The notes beneath the pieces are model-generated. The model saw only the letters and a program-made list of their open reading frames with translations. It was not told where the DNA came from and did no database searches. From NCBI GenBank assembly GCA_015057325.1, contig SVEQ01000005.1, positions 186,001 through 250,000 on the forward strand: 64,000 nucleotides of DNA, read 5' to 3'. Numbering within the stretch: the first letter of the stretch is position 1; every line of letters begins with the position of its first letter. The position numbers were made by a program, and so were the translations under genes. This DNA comes from Lachnospiraceae bacterium. GTDB taxonomy: Bacteria; Bacillota; Clostridia; Lachnospirales; Lachnospiraceae. This document shows positions 7,823-17,630 of the stretch, piece by piece.

Positions 7823-10800
7823 TTATTCTATACCATAGTAAGACTTTGTCTCCTCGGATAGTTCTGCATTTTCAAGAATCTTCTTGGCTTTCTTGATTAG
7901 TTCATTTACCGTATAATGCTTGTAATAGCCTATCTTTATTTCATGGTCATTAGGGCCTGCGGCGGTAACGAAAATATCTTTACCCTTGTGGTATCCGAAA
8001 CTGCTCATTACATGCGTAATCTCAACACCGCTCTCCATATCCACGACATCAGTAAGTTTATCCATTTGTATATATAACAACTTATTATCTTCGTCATATT
8101 CAAAACTTGGACATTCCTCATAACCGTAATATATTGACACGTCCGATTTCTTTTCAAACTGTCCATCGTCCTTCAAATACCAGTAGATTCCACCGTCGTT
8201 ATACAAAACAATCAACGAATTATCTTTAAACGTCATTCCAATCGGCATAACTCCCGGACATGCTATTGTGGTTTTGACTTCACCGTTTTTGTTTGTCAGA
8301 AGGATTCTTTTGCCGTCTGACACAGCACAGATTCCCTCCGAACTGTTATCCGAGAAACAAACTGCACTTCCAAAGGTGTCAGGCACTTCTACTTCCTGAG
8401 CCTTTCCTTCTTGCACTCCCAAAACGTACAATTTGGTACTGTCAACAAGCATCATATCCGCTTCGTCGTAATATGCAGGTGCACAATTTACAAAATCGAC
8501 ATCCTCAGGAAGTTTTACATTCGTACTCTTGGCACTTTCTATATCATAAACCGCTATTACATCTTTAGAATCATCCGTAGTGAACCCGTATATAAGTTTG
8601 CCTGATTTCATAACACACGACTCTTTAAATGCAGAAGAGATGTCATATAGTTTTTCACTCTTAAGATCATTTCCCGAAGAATCGACTGACACAAGATCAA
8701 ACTCATCACCGTTTTCATAGCCAAGGTACACTCTGTCCTTGTACTCACCTAACATTTTGTAATTGTATGCGTCTCCCTCAAGTTTATTACTGATAGCTTT
8801 TGAGTCCTTACCAAGCCCAACAGTTGTAAGCAAAGTCTTCTTATCCGATTCCGACAGCACCGTCAAACTTTTATCTCCAAGGCAGAACGTATTCGATACG
8901 TCGGAAAGCACCGTATCCTCTGCTAACGGTTCCCACTCATCGTCATACACATGTACGCCATAGTAGATTACCTCGTTGTTTAAATGCTGCCTTACATATA
9001 CACCGTTTCTTATAACAATCTGTCTGATTTCATCAGTAAAATACTTCGTATAATAAACCGCATCCGTGTCGACATTAAGTGCAGGGAACGCGTATCCGCC
9101 GTCCTCTGTTATGTATATAGGATTACCGTCACCGTCTACATCACTTACATCAATAATGGAATCATTTACATTGTTGGTGTAATTGACGTTACCTGTCGCC
9201 AAATCATATACCGTAACCACATTACCGGAATAATACGCAACAGAATCCTTAATTGCCACAAATCCGCTGTTAATCATAACTCCGTTGCATACAAACTCGG
9301 CCGTCCATTTTTCGGACAAATCTTTTGTATCAATGCATCTTATTGTTGATGTGTCTGTAGAAATGACATCTTTACCGCCAAACGACATACTGCTTGTCGA
9401 ATCAACAACAGCACTTGATACCATTAAGTTGTCATTACCAACCCACTCAATATCTTTGATGGTTTCCCCGGGTGCATCGGCAATGATTATTGCTTCTGTT
9501 CCGATATCCAGAATACCGTATGTATATTCAGACCATCCTATCAAACCACGAAAAGCTATTCTTTTGCCATCCGGAGACAACTTGCTTTCAACAACACCAA
9601 AATTTTCATAACCTTCCTTTTCGGAAATCGATATTTCTTTCTGCAATTTACCTGTAGCAGAATTTAACTGCAGATAATTTTTGGATATTGTGCATATAAT
9701 CAGAGTATCCCCCGAAAGCATCAGGTTTTTACCGTCTTCAAACCTGTCATCCTCTAGTGTATAAGTCCACAACTTATCACCTGTTGTAACATCGTAACAA
9801 TCAAGCGTTTCATCATTCCATACCGCAAGATTCTTATCACTTACAAACTCCATTCCGATAATTGTATAATCAATGTCATCAAAATACATCTTTCTTTCAT
9901 GAGTATGTGTATCCCAAACACCAAGCACACTACCTTCATCAATAATAGCTATTGACTTGCCGTCAGAACTTACTTTGAAATCCGAAATGACACTGGGCAT
10001 CTGGTAATTCCAGGCAGCATTTATGTTGTTGCCATCATCACCAACATAAGCAAGAGTTGCATTGGTAAGTGCCTTAACAGCTTCTGCAGTTACAGGTCTG
10101 TCATCGGAATCATTTTTCGGCAGAGCCGCAAGTGCAAGTTGGAGTGCAACAATTCTGTTCTCCTTTTGCAAAAGATTACCCGACTCATTGGCAAGATACT
10201 TCGACTGATTCCTAAGGGATTCAAGATAGTTTTTGTGAATCTTTGTCTTACTGTAATACATATATCCCGAAAAGCCAAGCATCAAAGCAAGTGCAAGCGT
10301 AAAAGCTGCCGTAATCTGCTTAAGTCTGTATTGTCTGTGTCGATTCATAAGTTCGTCATATGCACAACCTATAAGACCTGCGGCAAGACGCGGAAGTTCG
10401 GTCTTTTTCGCCTTACCAAGAGGCATTCTGAAATCACACGAAAGCGGCTCGATAGGAATATTAACCTTCTGCTCCTTACCATTTTCGTCTATAACGATAC
10501 GCTCGTCGTGCTTCAAAATATCAGGTATTACATCATAAGGTTCTCCGTTGACAAGAACCGTAAAAATATCTTTCTTTGAGTGATTTCTAAGGAAGTATTC
10601 TATCTCCCTTGGAACCCATGCAGATTCCTTGGTGTTGGTCGAGCATATTACGATAAGGTAATCCGAGTTCTCAAGTGCACTTGATATCGTGTCACTCAAA
10701 TCATTGGTAATTGGAAGCTCGTCCTTATCGCGAAAGATTCTGTTTATCTTCTTAACACCTGTTTTTGTACGAATCTTACCCGGTATATGGAAACGCTCAA

Positions 10801-10882
10801 GACCTTTGTGAACAGCCTCTGCAATCTTATTGTCCTCCGGTGCGTGTTTGTATGAAATAAATGCATTATAGTGATTAATCAT
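7823..10882 (-). CDS. TIR domain - transmembrane - beta-propeller protein
   Basis: 1019 residues. Residues 1-130 form a TIR domain: NAFISYKH at the start, a RDKDELP loop, SDYLIVICS, and WVPRE with W89 and E93, the tryptophan-glutamate pair seen in NAD-cleaving TIR enzymes. One membrane segment lies at about 190-209. The remainder is a long series of WD40/PQQ-like beta-propeller blades with repeated DGK/W-D type turns, probably extracytoplasmic. Its start overlaps the stop of the DHH gene by 4 nt. The layout suggests a membrane receptor with a cytoplasmic TIR effector. Whether TIR is an NADase or a scaffold is not shown by sequence alone. Confidence 0.8.
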   Translation of the reverse strand: MINHYNAFISYKHAPEDNKIAEAVHKGLERFHIPGKIRTKTGVKKINRIFRDKDELPITNDLSDTISSALENSDYLIVICSTNTKESAWVPREIEYFLRNHSKKDIFTVLVNGEPYDVIPDILKHDERIVIDENGKEQKVNIPIEPLSCDFRMPLGKAKKTELPRLAAGLIGCAYDELMNRHRQYRLKQITAAFTLALALMLGFSGYMYYSKTKIHKNYLESLRNQSKYLANESGNLLQKENRIVALQLALAALPKNDSDDRPVTAEAVKALTNATLAYVGDDGNNINAAWNYQMPSVISDFKVSSDGKSIAIIDEGSVLGVWDTHTHERKMYFDDIDYTIIGMEFVSDKNLAVWNDETLDCYDVTTGDKLWTYTLEDDRFEDGKNLMLSGDTLIICTISKNYLQLNSATGKLQKEISISEKEGYENFGVVESKLSPDGKRIAFRGLIGWSEYTYGILDIGTEAIIIADAPGETIKDIEWVGNDNLMVSSAVVDSTSSMSFGGKDVISTDTSTIRCIDTKDLSEKWTAEFVCNGVMINSGFVAIKDSVAYYSGNVVTVYDLATGNVNYTNNVNDSIIDVSDVDGDGNPIYITEDGGYAFPALNVDTDAVYYTKYFTDEIRQIVIRNGVYVRQHLNNEVIYYGVHVYDDEWEPLAEDTVLSDVSNTFCLGDKSLTVLSESDKKTLLTTVGLGKDSKAISNKLEGDAYNYKMLGEYKDRVYLGYENGDEFDLVSVDSSGNDLKSEKLYDISSAFKESCVMKSGKLIYGFTTDDSKDVIAVYDIESAKSTNVKLPEDVDFVNCAPAYYDEADMMLVDSTKLYVLGVQEGKAQEVEVPDTFGSAVCFSDNSSEGICAVSDGKRILLTNKNGEVKTTIACPGVMPIGMTFKDNSLIVLYNDGGIYWYLKDDGQFEKKSDVSIYYGYEECPSFEYDEDNKLLYIQMDKLTDVVDMESGVEITHVMSSFGYHKGKDIFVTAAGPNDHEIKIGYYKHYTVNELIKKAKKILENAELSEETKSYYGIE

Positions 10883-12393
10883 GCGTCTGCCTCCTTATAT
10901 AGCTTGTCGAAAAGCTGCCCATTTATAATGTAAATGTCATGAGGATCGTCCTCTCTTACTGCGATATAATCCCCGGGACATCCCGAATAATACTTCTCTT
11001 CATCCCATGCCGTAAAAAGTTTCACATAGTCGTCAAGAGTTTTTGCATATATTCTCACATCGCCTGTGCTAACAACGGATTTTGCATAAGAAAGCACATT
11101 TTTCTTCTCGCCGGTTAGAACATCCTTTATACACGGCTTGTACTCAAAAGTTTTATCATACGGCTCGTCGACATAGTTGTAACTGCTCTCTAACTTCTCC
11201 TTGGCAATCGGATAAACCTCTCCGGCTATTCCGATCATAAGGTACTTATCCTCTTCAATCCTAACATTTATATCACCCTCAAGCGTTCTGATCTCAACCA
11301 TAGTATTAAGCGGAAATAAATCTGTAAGTCGTGCACAGCCAAGCTGTTGAGGAATCTTTTTATATATCTTCATGTCAGTTGTATCAAGCGTTGTTTCCTT
11401 AGCATAAATGATTCTGTACATCGAAAAATATTGATCAAGACGTTTTCCCAATTCTGCTCTGACAATAGATTCCATGTCACTATCATCTTCATATAAATTT
11501 GCAAGTTTTTCCGGTCGAATGGCACCGCCCGCTTTGGTAAGGTGACCACCTCCGCCTCCGATTCCGGTTGCTAAAAATGCGGCAAGCTCATTGGCATGAA
11601 CCTCCTTGACACAGCTTCTTACAGAGAACTTTATTTCCTGCGGGCTGACATAATAAGCAAGACAAACATCTACACCGACCGTCTCTAACGTAAAATCACT
11701 GATAACTCCCAATATTGTCGGGTCGCATTGATCTGCCTTGATAACTATACATTTATTATCCACGTTATACTCATAATCAAAAATAGCCTTACCGGTTATC
11801 TTAAGTTCATTAAGCGAAATATTGGAATTGCTCATTTCCGTAACAAGACTTTTATTAATTACGAGGCTGTCTCGCATATCCCTGTCAAGCGGGTGCGAGA
11901 CTTCTGAAAGTTTATTGGTATCCGTATATAATCCGTAATAAAGTGCTGTAGAGAGGAGAATATCGTCATCAACACTTATCCCCTCTTCTCTTAACATATC
12001 CCACATAACCGTTGCACAACTTCCGATATTACTTCTCACCTCAGAAAGGGCAGGTAACTCAACCGTGCTTTGGTGGTGATCGATAATTGCTATGTTTTGC
12101 GCCTTGGAACACGTAACATTTTTCTGACCGTACTGACAGTCAACAGTTATTAAGAGTTCCGGAGTCTCGTCAAAATCCGGTTCATAACTTATAGGAACAG
12201 CAAGCTTTTCAAGCATAATAATAAGATTATTCTTACTAATCCTGTTATGGCCGCGGTATATAAATCGCGGAGTTTTCCCTTGCTTTGTCAAATACCAGTA
12301 AAGTGCATATCCCGAAGACAACGCATCCGCATCAGGATTATCATGGCACTGAATTACTATATCATTATACTTTGTAAGCTCATTTAAACGCAT
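10879..12393 (-). CDS. DHH-family phosphoesterase with a C-terminal extension
   Basis: 504 residues. The N-terminal DHH catalytic domain shows HDNPDADALSSG, VDCQYG and IDHHQST metal-binding motifs. The DHHA1 substrate-binding domain follows, with a glycine-rich GGGGGHLTKAGG loop near residue 285. Family members hydrolyse pAp, short RNA or cyclic dinucleotides using Mn2+. Residues about 345-504 form an extra domain I do not recognise, ending in a CPGDYIAVREDDP stretch. It is translationally coupled on both sides: its start forms TAATG with the copA stop, and its stop overlaps the TIR gene. A GGGAG site precedes the start. Substrate is unknown. Confidence 0.8.
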   Translation of the reverse strand: MRLNELTKYNDIVIQCHDNPDADALSSGYALYWYLTKQGKTPRFIYRGHNRISKNNLIIMLEKLAVPISYEPDFDETPELLITVDCQYGQKNVTCSKAQNIAIIDHHQSTVELPALSEVRSNIGSCATVMWDMLREEGISVDDDILLSTALYYGLYTDTNKLSEVSHPLDRDMRDSLVINKSLVTEMSNSNISLNELKITGKAIFDYEYNVDNKCIVIKADQCDPTILGVISDFTLETVGVDVCLAYYVSPQEIKFSVRSCVKEVHANELAAFLATGIGGGGGHLTKAGGAIRPEKLANLYEDDSDMESIVRAELGKRLDQYFSMYRIIYAKETTLDTTDMKIYKKIPQQLGCARLTDLFPLNTMVEIRTLEGDINVRIEEDKYLMIGIAGEVYPIAKEKLESSYNYVDEPYDKTFEYKPCIKDVLTGEKKNVLSYAKSVVSTGDVRIYAKTLDDYVKLFTAWDEEKYYSGCPGDYIAVREDDPHDIYIINGQLFDKLYKEADA

Positions 12394-12596
12394 TATTTTA
12401 CTCCCTTTGGCGTATAACCTTCCTCTGATATTGCATCAAACAATACCTGTTTATCAACTTCTTTATCCAAATCCAATGTAACCTCTCCCGACTCGTGACT
12501 TGCCTTGACAGACACAACTCCGTCAATAGCACCAAGTGCTTTCTCAACATGCTTTTCACAATTATGGCACATCATACCTTCAACTTCGATTATCAT
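12393..12596 (-). CDS. copZ: Possible separately translated CopZ-like copper chaperone (nested in copA)
   Basis: The last 67 codons of copA form a complete HMA domain starting MIIEVEGMMCHNCEKH with a CxxC copper site. The in-frame ATG at 12596 is preceded by GAAAGGAG with 9-nt spacing, a good internal ribosome site. The sequence just upstream encodes a Lys/Arg/Asn-rich linker unlike either domain. The copZ domain could therefore be made both as a fusion and as a free chaperone. Separate translation is inferred from the ribosome site only. Confidence 0.55.
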   Translation of the reverse strand: MIIEVEGMMCHNCEKHVEKALGAIDGVVSVKASHESGEVTLDLDKEVDKQVLFDAISEEGYTPKGVK

Positions 12597-14924
12597 TTTC
12601 CCATTCTCCTTTCGACGTTCTTTATTTTGATATATTTTTACACTACCTCCCTTATATATGTCAATAAGATTTAACCTAAGAGCATTCATTACGACGCAAA
12701 AACTCGAAAGACTCATTGCTGCGGCTCCAAACATAGGACTTAACGTCCAGCCTGTAATCGGGATCCACACTCCCGCTGCAAGCGGTATTCCGATAATGTT
12801 GTAAATGAAGGCCCAAAACAGGTTCTCTCGTATGTTTCTTATAACATGTCTGCTAAGTCTGATTGCAGCGGCAACATCCGTCAGTTTGCTATTAATAAGA
12901 ACAACATCCGCAGCGTCTATCGCAATATCAGTTCCCGCACCGATTGCAAATCCGACATCTGCTGTTGTAAGTGCCGGTGCATCATTAATTCCGTCACCGA
13001 CCATTACTACACTCTTTCCTGCATCCTTGTACCTTCTGACAACCTTCTCTTTTTCATCAGGAAGAACTCCTGCAATCACTTCGTTAACACCTGCCTGCTT
13101 GGCGATAGCATTTGCTGTTCTTTCTCCGTCACCGGTAAGCATAACAACATGCATTCCCATGTTTTTAAGTTCTTCTATTGCTTTGGGACTCTCCTCCTTA
13201 ATCGTATCAGATACAAGAATCACTCCCAAACAATCACTGTCCTTAACAAAATACAGTGCCGTTTTTCCTTCATCAATGTCCTGACCTATTTGACTACGTA
13301 ATTTCTCAATTATGCTTGCGTCTTTTACACATTCTTTCGCGTAGTCCTCTTTGGCAGCCACGCATAATTTCCCGGAAATTACAGCCTTTACTCCTTTGCC
13401 CGGAATCTCGCTAAAGTCCTCTGTATCATTTTCTGCTCTTAAACTTGCATCAGCCGTTATCTTTTCGTAATTAACAATTGCTCGTGCTAAAGGATGCGAA
13501 GAATTGCATTCAAGCGCATACGCAGTTTTAAGCAGTTCACTTTCCTCTACGCCTGGTGCCGTAACAACACGGGTCACCCTTGGTTCTCCTTTGGTAATTG
13601 TTCCCGTCTTATCTAAAATAACCGTGTCTGCACGTCCTGCCGCCTCAAGACTTACCGCATTCTTATATAGTATTCCCTGCTTCGCACCAACGCCGTTTCC
13701 AACCATGATTGCAACCGGTGTCGCAAGCCCCAAAGCACACGGACAAGATATTACCAAAACCGTAATTGCATGACTAAGAGCGGTTCCTATCTCTGCACCA
13801 AGAATCAGCCAGACCACAGCTGTTATCAACGCAATAACCAGCACAACAGGTGTAAAAATGCCTGCTACCTTGTCTGCAATCTTAGCAATCGGCGCTTTTG
13901 TTGCCGATGCATCATAAACCATACGAACTATCTTAGAAAGGGTTGTGTCCCCGCCAACCCTTGTTGCCTCACACTTGAGAAATCCCGAAATATTGATTGT
14001 TCCTACCGATACCTCATCCTTAACCGTTTTATCCACAGGTATGCTTTCTCCTGTAAGTGCGGACTCATTTATTGCGCTGTCTCCCTCTAATATCACTCCG
14101 TCAACGGGTATGCTTTCACCCGGACGAACAACAAAAATATCGCCAACCTTCACCTGGGTTGCAAGTACCTCTGTCTCCTTGCCATCAACGAGTATATTGG
14201 CTGTTTTTGGAGCAAGCTCCATCAATCCTTTTAAAGCATTGGTCGTCTTTCCTTTGGAATAGGACTCCAAAGTCTTACCAACAGTAATCAGCGTAAGTAT
14301 CATTGCCGCAGACTCGAAATATAATCCATGCACATGCTCCATGGCAGCATCAGGGTTAGCATTTGCCATCTCGTAAGTCATTACATAAGTAATTACCAAC
14401 GAGTAAATGAAACTCACACCGGCACCCATAGCCACCAGCGTATCCATGTTAGGTGCACCCTTCGTTGTACTTTTCCATCCCGAGATAAAGAACCTGCGAT
14501 TAATTGCCATTATCACGATAGTAAATAACAATTGCGTTAACGCCATCCCAACGTAATTGTTGCTTAAGAATATCGGTAATGGAAAATCCCACATCATGTG
14601 ACCCATCGATATATACATAAGCGGTATAAGAAAAACAACCGACCATATCAAACGTTTCACCTTCTTAGGAGTTTCGGTATCAATAAAATCCGATTCAATA
14701 GAGGACTCATCAACGTTAGCGGTTTCATTTTTCTTTTTTGCATGATATCCTGCATCTTCCACCGCCTTGCATATCACCTTTGAATCGACATTTCCGACAA
14801 CATCCATGGAATTGGTAAGCAAACTAACATTTACTTCTTCCACACCATCTATCGCTTTAACCGCTTTCTCAACATGCGCTACGCAAGCCGCACACGACAT
14901 TCCTTCTACCTTGTATTGTTCCAT
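12393..14924 (-). CDS. copA: Copper-translocating P-type ATPase with N- and C-terminal metal-binding domains
   Basis: 843 residues from the ATG at 14924, chosen because GGAG lies 7 nt upstream; an earlier in-frame ATG at 14960 has no such site. An N-terminal HMA domain has GMSCAAC (C11, C14), followed by eight membrane segments. The CPC ion-site motif lies in SCPCALGLATPV, with the phosphorylation motif DKTGT, TGDGERTANAIA and GDGINDAP also present. These identify a Cu(I)-exporting PIB-1 ATPase. Unusually, a second HMA domain (GMMCHNC) is fused in frame after the last membrane helix, equivalent to the chaperone CopZ. It heads the copA-DHH-TIR gene chain. Confidence 0.93.
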   Translation of the reverse strand: MEQYKVEGMSCAACVAHVEKAVKAIDGVEEVNVSLLTNSMDVVGNVDSKVICKAVEDAGYHAKKKNETANVDESSIESDFIDTETPKKVKRLIWSVVFLIPLMYISMGHMMWDFPLPIFLSNNYVGMALTQLLFTIVIMAINRRFFISGWKSTTKGAPNMDTLVAMGAGVSFIYSLVITYVMTYEMANANPDAAMEHVHGLYFESAAMILTLITVGKTLESYSKGKTTNALKGLMELAPKTANILVDGKETEVLATQVKVGDIFVVRPGESIPVDGVILEGDSAINESALTGESIPVDKTVKDEVSVGTINISGFLKCEATRVGGDTTLSKIVRMVYDASATKAPIAKIADKVAGIFTPVVLVIALITAVVWLILGAEIGTALSHAITVLVISCPCALGLATPVAIMVGNGVGAKQGILYKNAVSLEAAGRADTVILDKTGTITKGEPRVTRVVTAPGVEESELLKTAYALECNSSHPLARAIVNYEKITADASLRAENDTEDFSEIPGKGVKAVISGKLCVAAKEDYAKECVKDASIIEKLRSQIGQDIDEGKTALYFVKDSDCLGVILVSDTIKEESPKAIEELKNMGMHVVMLTGDGERTANAIAKQAGVNEVIAGVLPDEKEKVVRRYKDAGKSVVMVGDGINDAPALTTADVGFAIGAGTDIAIDAADVVLINSKLTDVAAAIRLSRHVIRNIRENLFWAFIYNIIGIPLAAGVWIPITGWTLSPMFGAAAMSLSSFCVVMNALRLNLIDIYKGGSVKIYQNKERRKENGKMIIEVEGMMCHNCEKHVEKALGAIDGVVSVKASHESGEVTLDLDKEVDKQVLFDAISEEGYTPKGVK

Positions 14925-14965
14925 ACCATTACTCCTATCATTGTGGCGCAAAATCAACATTTAAC

Positions 14966-15001
14966 AAAAAACCCGATATCCATCAATCGACGAATATCGG
15001 G
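14966..15001 (-). terminator. Terminator after the chemoreceptor gene
   Basis: Minus-strand CCCGATAT ... ATATCGGG stem followed by TTTTTT, between the chemoreceptor stop and copA. It separates the two transcripts, so copA needs a promoter in this short gap or within the end of the receptor gene. I could not identify one clearly. Confidence 0.85.
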
Positions 15002-15023
15002 AAAAGAAATATAATAAACAATA

Positions 15024-17018
15024 TTATACGCGGAATCTTTCAACAATCTCCTGCAAGCTCTCAATACTATCGATAACATCCTGTGTCTCTGACGAAACAT
15101 CCTCACTTGTAGCTGTTATATTAGTTAAGTTATCATTGATTGCACGTATTGCGTTGTTAAGGTCATCCTGTGAGACGCTTATCGCATCAAGCACTCTTGT
15201 AATCTCTCCTATCGAACCATCGAGTTCTTTTGCACTGTTACCGAGTGTTTCGCTTATGTTTCCGTAATAACCGGCATCTTCCATGTAATTCTCGGCAAGT
15301 GTTTCAAGATTATCGTAATCCTTCAAAACAACATCCGTTAAGAATGTAAGAATCTCATTGCTGGCTGATGCAAGATCATTAACGCTTTCCGTAACTTTCT
15401 TTGTAAGCTCATTAACCTTGGTAATCTCGTTATTCGTTGTTGTACTTAAGTTGTTAATTTCATCAGCAACTACCGCAAATCCTCGTCCTGCCTCTCCTGC
15501 TCTCGCCGCCTCTATAGAAGCATTTAACGCAAGAAGGTTTGTCTGACTTGCTATATCACTGATTGCATTTGAAACATCAACAATCTGTTCTATTACTTTA
15601 ACGCCTTCGATAGCATTAGCTAATTTCTCTTTAGAATCCTCTGTTACAGATACAGCATGACGCTTGTTGTCAAGGATTTCAGGAACCATACCCTCAACAC
15701 GGGTTATAATCTCACCTGCACGCTCATTCATCTGATTGGTATCTCTTGAGAGCTCTTCAACTGCTGAAGTAACAACACCGCAAGTACTGTCGATGTTCTT
15801 GATGCTGTTAGTCTGCAATTCGATATTAGCACCTGTCTCCTGCATTGCAGATGTGATTTCCACAATGTTATCATTAATCGTAGAGATATGATCGCTCGTT
15901 CCTGACATCTTGTTCTGAATGTGAGACGACTCATCTCTTGTCTTAATGATTGTATCAATGAAGTTAGTCTCTAATTCGCCAATAAGATATTTGATCTCAT
16001 CAACCTCTGTTGCGTGCTCAACAATGTTCTCCTCACCGATTATTTTCTCACGAATAAATGATTTCATAACCTCGAGAGGCTTTAACTGCTGGCTTATTAA
16101 GCCGGACATTATTACGTTTGCAATTACTATTGCAATTATAGCTATTACAATCGAAAGAATTATTGTTCTGTAAATGCTTCCTGTAACATTACCCTTTGGC
16201 TGTGAAAGACCAAGTATCCAATCACAACCACTAATTACAGATGTTGTAAAATAGCAGGTCTTATTATTGTAATCCTTTTCCTTTAATATTTTAGAACCCG
16301 GACTTGAGATAAGCTCTGAAAGATCTGACATTGCATCCGAAACCATTGTCGCGCTATCCTCTCCCGGAAGGAAATCTTCATTTTGATGAATTACGTAATT
16401 GCCGCTGGCATCTACAAGGAATCCATATTCACCTTCATCATACGGAATGCTGTTAACAATTCCTGTAATTGTATCCAATGTGAAATCTGCACCTACAACT
16501 CCGAGAAGCTCCCCATCCTGATATACAGGAGTTGCAACCGTTATACACATTCCACCAATAAGAACATCCATATAAGGATCTGTCACAACTGTAGTTTTGG
16601 ACTGTTCAGCCAACTTGTACCAACCACGCTGTGTAGGATCATATCCTTCAGGAGTGGTTGCATCCGGTGAAGACTGCACAAACAACTTATCTGTTGTACC
16701 ATAATATAAGTTAAGCAATTCGCCTCTTCCTTCAGCGTGTGATACAACAATCTGTTTAAGATGCTTCTCATCCATCTCGCTTGCAGACAACGCCTCTATA
16801 CTTGCGCCGGTACCGTCATTTAAGCCTTTCTGCTTCTCTATCCAACTATCAATTGAATTAGCATATTTGTCTGCTTCCAATTGCAAATTATTCTTAAGCT
16901 CTCCTGTACTTCTGACACTTGAAATGCCGATGATAATTGCTGCGGTTACCAAAATAGCAAGTGCCACGATAGCAATTACGGCTGTTGTCAATCGTCCCTT
17001 AATCGTTTTTGTGCTCAT
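15024..17018 (-). CDS. Methyl-accepting chemotaxis protein with dCache sensor
   Basis: 664 residues. A TM segment (about 10-32) is followed by an extracellular double-Cache domain (about 35-280) containing YDPTQRGWY and a later VVGADFTL. This matches the Y/R/WY/D pattern associated with amino-acid-binding dCache domains. A second TM lies at about 285-308, then a HAMP-like linker and the cytoplasmic signalling hairpin, with the conserved tip readable as [20 protein letters not shown] and [15 protein letters not shown]. It signals to CheA/CheW in flagellar chemotaxis. It stands alone with its own terminator. The specific ligand is not known; an amino acid is the motif-based guess. Confidence 0.92.
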   Translation of the reverse strand: MSTKTIKGRLTTAVIAIVALAILVTAAIIIGISSVRSTGELKNNLQLEADKYANSIDSWIEKQKGLNDGTGASIEALSASEMDEKHLKQIVVSHAEGRGELLNLYYGTTDKLFVQSSPDATTPEGYDPTQRGWYKLAEQSKTTVVTDPYMDVLIGGMCITVATPVYQDGELLGVVGADFTLDTITGIVNSIPYDEGEYGFLVDASGNYVIHQNEDFLPGEDSATMVSDAMSDLSELISSPGSKILKEKDYNNKTCYFTTSVISGCDWILGLSQPKGNVTGSIYRTIILSIVIAIIAIVIANVIMSGLISQQLKPLEVMKSFIREKIIGEENIVEHATEVDEIKYLIGELETNFIDTIIKTRDESSHIQNKMSGTSDHISTINDNIVEITSAMQETGANIELQTNSIKNIDSTCGVVTSAVEELSRDTNQMNERAGEIITRVEGMVPEILDNKRHAVSVTEDSKEKLANAIEGVKVIEQIVDVSNAISDIASQTNLLALNASIEAARAGEAGRGFAVVADEINNLSTTTNNEITKVNELTKKVTESVNDLASASNEILTFLTDVVLKDYDNLETLAENYMEDAGYYGNISETLGNSAKELDGSIGEITRVLDAISVSQDDLNNAIRAINDNLTNITATSEDVSSETQDVIDSIESLQEIVERFRV

Positions 17019-17059
17019 CTTTCGATCCCCTTTTCAACATTATTTTCCCAAAAAATAAA

Positions 17060-17085
17060 GTCGGATAAATTGTAATTTACCCGAC
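17060..17085 (-). terminator. Hairpin with T-run upstream of the chemoreceptor gene
   Basis: Minus-strand GTCGGGTAAAT ... ATTTATCCGAC stem followed by TTTATTTTTT, about 40 nt before the receptor start. It could end transcription arriving from the degenerate region upstream, or act as an attenuator in the receptor leader. The rest of 17086-17203 holds another short inverted repeat (AATGTTGTT/AACAACATT, 17161-17199) and nothing else evident. Confidence 0.5.
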
Positions 17086-17203
17086 CATAATTTTATCAAA
17101 TTTTAGTTCATTTAACAAGATTTTATTTTTATTACAGAATGATTAGCGATTTATTAACTTAATGTTGTTGTCTCGACGCCGTTTTCTGTGAACAACATTT
17201 TTA

Positions 17204-17353
17204 TCAATTTACAAGCAGTGAATAATACATCCTGCCTTCATACTTACCGTCTATAAAAAAATAGTCTCTAAGTGTACCTTCATACTCAAATCCGCATTTT
17301 TCGATCACTCTTTTGGACTTTATGTTCGACGGTCTTACGCATATTTGAACCTT
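17204..17353 (-). pseudogene. GNAT acetyltransferase remnant (3' end only)
   Basis: Reading the minus strand to the stop at 17204 gives VRPSNIKSKRVIEKCGFEYE followed by a GKYEGRMYYSLLVN end. This is the typical C-terminal part of a RimJ/RimL-type N-acetyltransferase. The N-terminal two thirds are missing. It begins inside the neighbouring isochorismatase remnant in another frame, which points to a deletion joining two unrelated genes. Confidence 0.75.
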
Positions 17354-17541
17354 GTGAAACCCGAACCCGGACCATCGTCATGACGGACATATATCACCTC
17401 GACACCGGAATCCCTTGATGCCTTGAGCAGTGTCTTGATGTTTTCTTCTAATTCTTTAAACCCATAAAGTCTTTCATCAGTGATTCCTTTTTGGGTATCA
17501 ACTACCAATAAAACCATGTATTCTCTTTTCATTTTCTTCAT
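17335..17541 (-). pseudogene. Isochorismatase/cysteine-hydrolase remnant (5' end only)
   Basis: From the ATG at 17541 the product contains MVLLVVDTQKGITDERLYGF, with the family's VDTQ start, and VEVIYVRHDDGPGSGF. It then stops after five unrelated residues, where the GNAT 3' remnant takes over in another frame. Only about 68 residues remain of a normal length near 180, and the catalytic cysteine region is lost. Confidence 0.75.
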
Positions 17542-17582
17542 GATAAAACGCCTTCCCGATATCATTCTTCTCGTAATGAGCA

Positions 17583-17599
17583 AAGCATACCGTCTCAAC
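17583..17599. repeat. Copy of the rlmD 3'-end sequence (att-like)
   Basis: AAGCATACCGTCTCAAC is identical over 17 nt to 25868-25884 inside the end of the intact rlmD gene, and with one indel the match extends to about 20 nt. On the minus strand it encodes VETVC, after which the frame continues with unrelated residues (FAHYEKND). It marks one edge of the accessory tract. Confidence 0.65.
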
Positions 17600-17630
17600 T
17601 ATCATTATTTAAGGTGACAAAACCGACATT

